DNA of 64,000 nt from CAVZCK01 sp963773735 (GTDB taxonomy: Bacteria; Pseudomonadota; Alphaproteobacteria; Rhizobiales; Rhodomicrobiaceae): the NCBI GenBank assembly GCA_963773735.1, contig CAVZCK010000021.1, positions 186,001 through 250,000 on the forward strand, in the 5' to 3' direction. The position numbers and the translations under genes were made by a program. Positions 58,726 through 64,000 of this stretch are shown one piece after another (position 1 is the first letter of the stretch; every line of letters starts with the position of its first letter). Below the pieces are notes generated by a model that was given only the letters and a program-made list of their open reading frames with translations, did no database searches and was not told the DNA's origin.

Positions 58726-61143
58726 GTGAGCGCCGACAGCATCGAATTGAAAGCCGAACAGGGCGAGGAACGCCTGCCGCGGCCGACGCCGGACTTGCCG
58801 GCGGACGCGCTGATCATCCTGCCCGTTCGTGAAACCGTTCTCTTCCCCGGCGTCATTCTTCCCGTCACCGTGGGCCGGCGCGGCTCGATCGAGGCCGCCC
58901 AGCGCGCCGTGCGCGATCAGCGCCAGCTCGGCATCCTGATGCAGCGTTCGGCCGAGGTCGCAGAGCCCGGCGCGATCGACATGCACACCACCGGGACCGT
59001 CGCCAATATCGTCCGCTATGTGACGACGCCGGACGGCTCGCATCACATCGTCTGCCAGGGCGAGCAGCGTTTCCGGATTGCCGAATTCCTGACCGGCTGG
59101 CCGTTCATGGTCGCCCGCGTCATCCGCATCGAGGAGCATGACGACCGCACGCCCGAGCTTGAGGCGCGCTATCTCAATCTGCAGCGCATGGCCATCGAAG
59201 CGCTCGAGCTGCTGCCGCAGACGCCGCCGGAGCTGATCGCCGCCGTGCAGTCGGCCGCAACACCAGGCGCGCTGGCCGACATCGTCTCCGCCTATCTGGA
59301 CTTGAGGTCGGAGGAAAAGCAGGAGGTCCTGGAGACTATCGACGTGACCGCCCGCATCGACCGCGTTGCAAGATTGCTCGGCGGGCGGATCGAGGTTCTG
59401 CGGCTGTCAGCCGAGATCGGCAAGCAGACCAAGGCCGCGCTCGATGAGCGCCAGCGCGAGGCGCTGCTGCGCGAGCAGATGGCCGCCATCCAGCGCCAGC
59501 TTGGCGAAGGCGACGGCAAGGCCGCCGAGATCGAGGAGCTGAACAGGGCGATCGCCGAGGCCGGCATGCCGCCCGAGGTCGAGGAGCAGGCCAAGAAGGA
59601 GCTGCGCCGCCTGGAGCGCACGCCGGAGGCTGCCGGCGAATACAGCATGATCCGCAACTATCTCGACTGGCTGATCGAGCTGCCCTGGAAGCTGCCCGAG
59701 GAGAAGCCGATCGACCTTGCCGAGGCGCGGCGGATCTTGGACGAAGATCATTTCGGCCTCGACAAGATCAAGCAGCGCATCGTCGAATATCTCGCCGTCC
59801 GCAAGCTCGCTCCGTCAGGCCGCGCGCCGATCCTGTGCTTCGTCGGCCCGCCCGGCGTCGGCAAGACCTCGCTCGGCCAGTCGATCGCGCGGGCGATGGG
59901 CCGCCCCTTTACGCGGATCGCGCTCGGCGGCGTGCATGACGAGGCCGAGATCCGCGGTCACCGCCGGACCTATATCGGCGCGCTGCCGGGCAACATCATC
60001 CAGGGCATCCGCAAGGCCAAGGCGCGCAACTGCGTGATGATGCTGGACGAAATCGACAAGCTCGGGCAGGGCATTCAAGGCAGCCCCTCGGCGGCGCTTC
60101 TCGAAGTGCTCGATCCGGAGCAGAACCACACCTTCCGCGACAATTATCTCGGCGTGCCGTTCGACCTGAGCAAGGTGGTCTTCATCACCACGGCGAATGT
60201 CCTCGACGGCATTCCCGAGCCGCTGCTCGACCGCATGGAGCTCGTGCAGCTTGCCGGCTACACGCAGTCGGAAAAGCTGCAGATCGCGCGGCGCTTTCTG
60301 GTCAAGCGTCAGCTCGAAGCCGTCGGGCTCAAGCCCGAACAGGCGGAGATCACCGACGCGGCGCTGGCAAAGATCGTCGCCGATTACACTTACGAGGCCG
60401 GTGTGCGCAATCTCGAACGCCAGATCGGCCAGGTGATGCGCCATGCCGCCCTGCGCATCGCCGAGGGCAGCGCCACGCAGGTGCGGATCGATGTCGGCGA
60501 TATTCAAGAAATCCTCGGCGCGCCGCGCTTCGAGAACGAGGTGGCCATGCGCACCAGCGTTCCGGGTGTCGCCACGGGCCTCGCCTGGACGCGGGCCGGC
60601 GGCGATATTCTGTTCATCGAGGCGACGCGTTCGCCGGGTAACGGCAAGCTGATCCTCACCGGCCAGCTCGGGGACGTCATGCGCGAAAGCGCCCAGGCCG
60701 CGCTGAGCCTGGTGAAGAACCGCGCTGCCGAAATCGGCATCGACCCGGCGCAATTCGAGAAGACCGACATCCACATTCACATTCCGGCCGGCGCGATCCC
60801 GAAGGACGGGCCGAGTGCCGGCGTTGCGCTGTTCTCGGCGCTGGTGTCGCTCCTGACCGCGCGCAATGTCCGCAACGACACCGCCATGACCGGCGAAATC
60901 AGCCTGCGCGGCCTGGTGCTGCCGGTCGGCGGCATCAAGGAGAAGACCGCGGCGGCGGTGCGCGCCGGGATCAAGCGCGTGGTGCTGCCGGCGCGGAACA
61001 AGAAAGACCTCGAAGACATCTCCGACGACGTGCGCTCACGGCTGGAATTCGTCTGGGCGAGCGAGGTCAGCGAGGTGCTGGGCGCGGTGCTGGAAAAGGA
61101 GCCCGCCGCGGCGGCGCCGGAAGCAGCAGGCATCGACGCTTGA
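58726..61143 (+). CDS. lon: ATP-dependent protease Lon
   Basis: 805 residues from GTG 58726, with AAGGAG upstream. N-terminal substrate-binding domain (ALIILPVRETVLFPGVILPV...), coiled-coil linker (about 190-300), AAA+ module with Walker A VGPPGVGKTS near 373 and Walker B MMLDEIDKLG, sensor-1 TTAN, and the protease domain with the catalytic Ser697 in PKDGPSAG and Lys of GGIKEKTAA (about 738-740). Also FIEATRSPGNGKLILTGQLG and HIHIPAGAIPKDGPSAG. Located with a small heat-shock protein, it resembles the second, hsp20-linked Lon copy seen in many proteobacteria; whether another lon exists outside the window is unknown. Confidence 0.95.
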   Translation: MSADSIELKAEQGEERLPRPTPDLPADALIILPVRETVLFPGVILPVTVGRRGSIEAAQRAVRDQRQLGILMQRSAEVAEPGAIDMHTTGTVANIVRYVTTPDGSHHIVCQGEQRFRIAEFLTGWPFMVARVIRIEEHDDRTPELEARYLNLQRMAIEALELLPQTPPELIAAVQSAATPGALADIVSAYLDLRSEEKQEVLETIDVTARIDRVARLLGGRIEVLRLSAEIGKQTKAALDERQREALLREQMAAIQRQLGEGDGKAAEIEELNRAIAEAGMPPEVEEQAKKELRRLERTPEAAGEYSMIRNYLDWLIELPWKLPEEKPIDLAEARRILDEDHFGLDKIKQRIVEYLAVRKLAPSGRAPILCFVGPPGVGKTSLGQSIARAMGRPFTRIALGGVHDEAEIRGHRRTYIGALPGNIIQGIRKAKARNCVMMLDEIDKLGQGIQGSPSAALLEVLDPEQNHTFRDNYLGVPFDLSKVVFITTANVLDGIPEPLLDRMELVQLAGYTQSEKLQIARRFLVKRQLEAVGLKPEQAEITDAALAKIVADYTYEAGVRNLERQIGQVMRHAALRIAEGSATQVRIDVGDIQEILGAPRFENEVAMRTSVPGVATGLAWTRAGGDILFIEATRSPGNGKLILTGQLGDVMRESAQAALSLVKNRAAEIGIDPAQFEKTDIHIHIPAGAIPKDGPSAGVALFSALVSLLTARNVRNDTAMTGEISLRGLVLPVGGIKEKTAAAVRAGIKRVVLPARNKKDLEDISDDVRSRLEFVWASEVSEVLGAVLEKEPAAAAPEAAGIDA

Positions 61144-61186
61144 GGCGAGCTCCGCGCTGCTCATCTGATTGCGTAAGGAGGCAGGA

Positions 61187-61855
61187 ATGGCGGACGAACT
61201 CGTCAATGCGGATTTCTCGCAGCGCGTGGTTCTTGCGACCGATGAGCTGCCGTGGATTCCCTCGCCGCAGGCGGGCGTCGAGCGCCGCCTGCTCGACCGC
61301 ATCGGTGGCGAGGTGGCGAGAGCGACCTCGCTCGTCCGCTATGCGCGGGACAGTGTTTTCCCCGCGCATCACCATGCCCTTGGCGAGGAGTTTCTCGTGC
61401 TCGACGGAGTATTTTCCGACGAGCATGGCGACTACCCCGCTGGCACCTATGTCCGCAACCCGCCCGGCAGCCGGCATTCGCCGCGAACCGCACCGGGCTG
61501 CACGATACTGGTCAAGCTGCGGCAAATGCCGCTCACAGAGGAGCGGCGCGTCGTCATCGACACCGGGTCCGCAGGCTGGGAGCGCGGCGATGCGCCCGGA
61601 CATGAGCGAGTGATGCTCTATTCGGCAGGGCCGGGCGGTGAACAGGTTACGATGGAGCGCCTCGGCGCGGGGGCCAGCCTTCCCGCCTATGACTGCCCAG
61701 GCGGCGAAGAGCTGTTCCTGCTCTCCGGCGACCTTGCAGACGAGCAGCGATCCTATGCAGCGGGCACCTGGATGCGCAACCCGGCTGGCTGCAGGCACGG
61801 ATTGGCGTCCCGAGCCGGAGCCGTTTACTGGGTGAAGCGGGGCCATCTGAGCTGA
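61187..61855 (+). CDS. Double-cupin protein, ChrR-like
   Basis: 222 residues from ATG 61187 (AAGGAGGCAGGA upstream). The first cupin has FPAHHHALGEEFLVLDGVFS (His61, His63, Glu67), VRNPPGSRHSPRTAPGCTIL with the fourth His; the second repeats the fold (LPAYDCPGGEELFLLSGDLA, MRNPAGCRHGLASRAGA) with fewer ligands. ChrR-type cupins bind zinc and act as anti-sigma factors with an added N-terminal ASD domain; that domain and a sigma-factor neighbour are missing here, so this is probably an enzyme-like or sensory cupin of unknown role. Confidence 0.85.
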   Translation: MADELVNADFSQRVVLATDELPWIPSPQAGVERRLLDRIGGEVARATSLVRYARDSVFPAHHHALGEEFLVLDGVFSDEHGDYPAGTYVRNPPGSRHSPRTAPGCTILVKLRQMPLTEERRVVIDTGSAGWERGDAPGHERVMLYSAGPGGEQVTMERLGAGASLPAYDCPGGEELFLLSGDLADEQRSYAAGTWMRNPAGCRHGLASRAGAVYWVKRGHLS

Positions 61856-61926
61856 CTGGCGTGCCAGCTCAGGACGGTGTGGCGGGGCCGCAATCATCCT
61901 GGTCGCGGGGTGGTTTTCCATCATGT

Positions 61927-62635
61927 TCAGGCTGGCGCGGGTGCCGGCGCCAGAATCCGTCCGTCCACGACCTCAACAATGCGGTCACAGCGCCGCGCCA
62001 GATCCATATTGTGCGTCACCAGCAGGAACGTCGTGCGGTTTGTCTCATTGACGTGACGCATCATCTCGAACACGGCGTTTGCGGACGCGGTATCGAGATT
62101 GCCCGTCGGCTCGTCGGCGAGGATCAAGGCGGGATTCATGGCCAGTGCCCGGGCGATGGCGACCCGCTGCTGCTGACCTCCCGACATGTTGTTTGCGAGG
62201 TTGTTCTCCCATGGCGACAGACCGACCTCGGCGAGAAGATCATGCGCCCGCCGCATGCATCTGCTCGGTCGGGAATGTGTGCTCGACCAGCAGCGGCATC
62301 ATGACGTTCTCGAGAGCCGTGAATGCCGAGATCAGATAGTGATATTGAAATACGAAGCCGATACTGTGGCCCCTCAGCTCGGTAATCGCGGCATCGCCCA
62401 GCGTGCTGGTTTCGTGACCTTCGATGAACAGCCTGCCCTTGGTCGGCCGATCGAGCAATCCGACAATGTTGAGCAGCGTGCTCTTGCCCGATCCCGAGGG
62501 GCCGATCAGAGCAACGAATTCACCCGGCTCGAGGCTGAGATCGATGTCATGCAGGACCTCGACCTCAACAGGCGTGTCGACATTGTAGGACTTGCACACC
62601 TTTTCGAGACGCAGGACGTAAAAGGTCTCAGCCAC
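61927..62635 (-). CDS. LolD/MacB-type ABC ATP-binding protein of cassette 2, frameshifted
   Basis: From GTG 62635: AETFYVLRLEKVCKSY, Walker A IGPSGSGKST, LLDRPTKGRLFIEGHETSTL, Q-loop FVFQYHYLISAFTALENVMM. Near 62,252-62,260 the frame shifts (ATGCATGCGG where ATGCGG is expected) and continues RRAHDLLAEVGLSPWENNLA, NNMSGGQQQRVAIARALAMN, Walker B LILADEPTGNLDTASAN and THNMDLARRCDRIVEV to 61927. Corrected length about 235 residues. The GTG start overlaps the permease stop by eight bases. Confidence 0.88.
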
Positions 62636-63857
62636 GGATCGCCACCACAGGATCAAGCTTGGCAGCCCTGAGCGCCGGCACGGCTGCGGCCGCAACCCCG
62701 GTTAGCGCGGCGAGCAGCACCGCACCAACGAACAGCGAGGGCTCAAGAACGAGGGGGAACAATTCGCGGCCGTCCGGCTGGCGCATGAGCCCATGCCAGA
62801 ACACAAGGCCAAACCCGCCCGCGGCGGCTCCAATCAGCGATCCGAGGAAACCGAGCAGCCCGCCCTGCAGCAGGAACACGCGCAGAATTTGCCCTTGCGA
62901 TGTCCCCATGGCGCGCAGGATGCCGATGTCTTTCGAACGCTGGATAACCGACACCACGAGCACGCTGGCAATGCCGAACGCCACGGAAAGGCCAACGAAC
63001 ACCCGGATCAGCGTGTTCGAGGTCTGCTGCGCGTTGACCGCCGTGAAGAACTGAGCGTTGGTCTTGATCCAACTGTCGGCCTCAACGCCCGTGGCCGCCT
63101 GAACCGACTGAGCGATCCTCTCGGCGGCGTAGATGTCGTCAACCGTCAGGTCGATCGTCGTCACCCCGCCGACGAGATTCAGCAAGGCCTGCGCGGTTCT
63201 CAGCGCCACAAAGGTGGTACGCTGATTGGCCCCCTTGCTGCCGAGATCGAAGATCCCGGTAATCGTCAGCACGCGCGAGGCGCCGGTCGCAGAGGACACG
63301 TTGATCTTCTCGCCCACGGTAACGCCCAGATTATTGGCAAGCTCGGTGCCGATGAGAATGTCTTCGGACAGCAGGCGCGGCTGGCCGGCGACGATGTACT
63401 CAGGAATCCGCACGATCTTGAAATAAACCTCAGGGTCGATTCCCGTGAGGTTGATCGAACGGTTGGCGTCGCCGCGTACCGCGAGCGCCGAGCCGCTCAT
63501 GGTTGGCGAGACGTTCGTGATCTCGGGCCACCTGCTGAGTTGGGCTCTGATCTTCTGCCATTGGTCGATCGAGCGAATGCGCTGAACGGGACGCTGTACG
63601 ATTGGCACGACGATCTGGCCCGGCGCCGGCCGGCGAAGCGGGCGGGCGACTTCGTCGGGCGGAATGAGCTGGATATGGGGCTGCGATGTCAGCACGCGTC
63701 TGAGAAAATTCGCCTGCAGGCTCGCAAGCATAGCCGACATGAAGACGATGACAGCAACGCCGATCGCGACCGCCGTGATGATGAAGATCGTTTGCATCCG
63801 CCCTTCCTTCAGGAAGCGGAGCGCGGTGATCCACTCGAAGGGTGCCACGCGGTTCAT
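62628..63857 (-). CDS. FtsX/MacB-type ABC permease of cassette 2
   Basis: 409 residues. N-terminal helix (TIFIITAVAIGVAVIVFMSA), periplasmic domain (QPHIQLIPPDEVARPLRRPA...QTSNTLIRVF), then three C-terminal helices (FVGLSVAFGIASVLVVSVIQ, GGLLGFLGSLIGAAAGGFGL, LFVGAVLLAALTGVAAAAVP). The cytoplasmic RSKDIGILRAMGTSQGQILR loop and C-terminal PALRAAKLDPVVAIRG are the FtsX-family signature. The same architecture as the permease at 40,521-41,762, but clearly diverged. Its start overlaps the adaptor stop (ATGA). Confidence 0.92.
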   Translation of the reverse strand: MNRVAPFEWITALRFLKEGRMQTIFIITAVAIGVAVIVFMSAMLASLQANFLRRVLTSQPHIQLIPPDEVARPLRRPAPGQIVVPIVQRPVQRIRSIDQWQKIRAQLSRWPEITNVSPTMSGSALAVRGDANRSINLTGIDPEVYFKIVRIPEYIVAGQPRLLSEDILIGTELANNLGVTVGEKINVSSATGASRVLTITGIFDLGSKGANQRTTFVALRTAQALLNLVGGVTTIDLTVDDIYAAERIAQSVQAATGVEADSWIKTNAQFFTAVNAQQTSNTLIRVFVGLSVAFGIASVLVVSVIQRSKDIGILRAMGTSQGQILRVFLLQGGLLGFLGSLIGAAAGGFGLVFWHGLMRQPDGRELFPLVLEPSLFVGAVLLAALTGVAAAAVPALRAAKLDPVVAIRG

Positions 63858-64000
63858 GGCGATCGCGCGGGCGCAACGCGTGCTCTGATCCTTGCGCCTT
63901 CCTTGATGGTGGTGGCGGTGGCCGGAATAAGGAGGTCGCCCTCCTTGACGCCGCCGAGAATCTCGGCCTTGCCAGTGCCAACCAGTCCGACATCGACCGA
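63854..64000 (-). CDS. HlyD/MacA-type adaptor of cassette 2, C-terminal end only
   Basis: The reverse strand enters the window in frame: SVDVGLVGTGKAEILGGVKE, GDLLIPATATTIKEGARIRA, RVAPARSP, stop at 63854. V.VG......V.IL.GLK.GD.VI......I..G..VR is the usual end of MacA-like membrane fusion proteins. Only the last 48 residues are present; the start lies beyond the window. It makes cassette 2 an adaptor-permease-ATPase operon with overlapping genes. Confidence 0.75.
   Translation of the reverse strand, partial: SVDVGLVGTGKAEILGGVKEGDLLIPATATTIKEGARIRARVAPARSP

Noticed and set aside
1..64000. Search for defence systems, secondary-metabolite clusters, toxin-antitoxin pairs and insertion sequences
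   Set aside because: No transposase, restriction, CBASS/Thoeris-like, NRPS/PKS or toxin-antitoxin signature was recognised on either strand.

Overview
The window reads as a GC-rich chromosomal segment of an alphaproteobacterium, most likely order Hyphomicrobiales (Rhizobiales). This rests on a ChvA/NdvA-type cyclic beta-glucan exporter, several small alphaproteobacterial families (DUF2842, DUF1674, DUF3126, DUF2853), a bacterial transglutaminase-like cysteine proteinase, a Lys/Ala-rich tail on L21, and several intergenic palindromic repeat families of the kind seen in rhizobia. It is mostly housekeeping. No prophage, plasmid backbone, CRISPR array or rRNA was found. One tRNA was found, tRNA-Gln.

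Layout. 1-5.2 kb: DUF2853 protein, beta-carbonic anhydrase, secreted S10 peptidase and AMP nucleosidase. 4.9-5.8 kb: a scar with tRNA-Gln between two degraded tyrosine-recombinase fragments. 5.8-14.4 kb: glnS, the glucan exporter, pirin, an acetyltransferase, an M42-like peptidase, a nuclease, DUF2842 and heme A synthase. 14.4-22.7 kb: a minus-strand branched-chain-type ABC uptake system (livG, acyl-CoA synthetase, livH, livM, livK, livF) with a badly broken secreted-protein gene inside it. 22.9-30.5 kb: secreted unknown, kdsA, broken OmpA-family gene, SDR, DUF1330, moaE, moaB, secreted unknown, thiD. 31-36 kb: rplU-rpmA-acetyltransferase-AsmA-rimO. 36.7-42.5 kb: PaaK-like ligase, DUF1330, an efflux-adaptor remnant, and a complete adaptor-permease-ATPase cassette. 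42.6-50.6 kb: small secreted and membrane proteins, MaoC, GMC oxidoreductase, a secretin-N-like protein, rsmB, htpX, DUF1674. 50.8-57.2 kb: EnvZ/OmpR-type pair, CBS protein, transglutaminase-like protease, gamma-carbonic anhydrase, DUF3126, cysE. 57.5-64 kb: NAD(P)H quinone-reductase-like protein, hsp20-lon, ChrR-like cupin, and a second adaptor-permease-ATPase cassette that runs off the window end.

The strongest window-wide signal is damage to reading frames. More than 25 frameshifts hit otherwise well-conserved genes, including housekeeping genes (rimO, rsmB, moaE, livH). Wherever the ancestral codon phase can be read, most are one-base duplications in very short runs (CTG to CTTG, CCG to CCCG, GGAC to GGAAC). 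The only tRNA carries the same kind of extra base, giving an 8-nt anticodon loop. Residual sequencing or assembly indels are the simplest explanation; real decay, or a frameshift-suppressing tRNA, is a much less likely alternative that can be tested. Coordinates below span the whole inferred gene where frames are broken.

No clearly new multi-gene system is visible. The best leads are the tRNA-Gln/recombinase scar, the two parallel FtsX-type export cassettes, the lone secretin-N-like protein, the 8-Cys secreted peptide, and the modular repeats that recur with flipped units.
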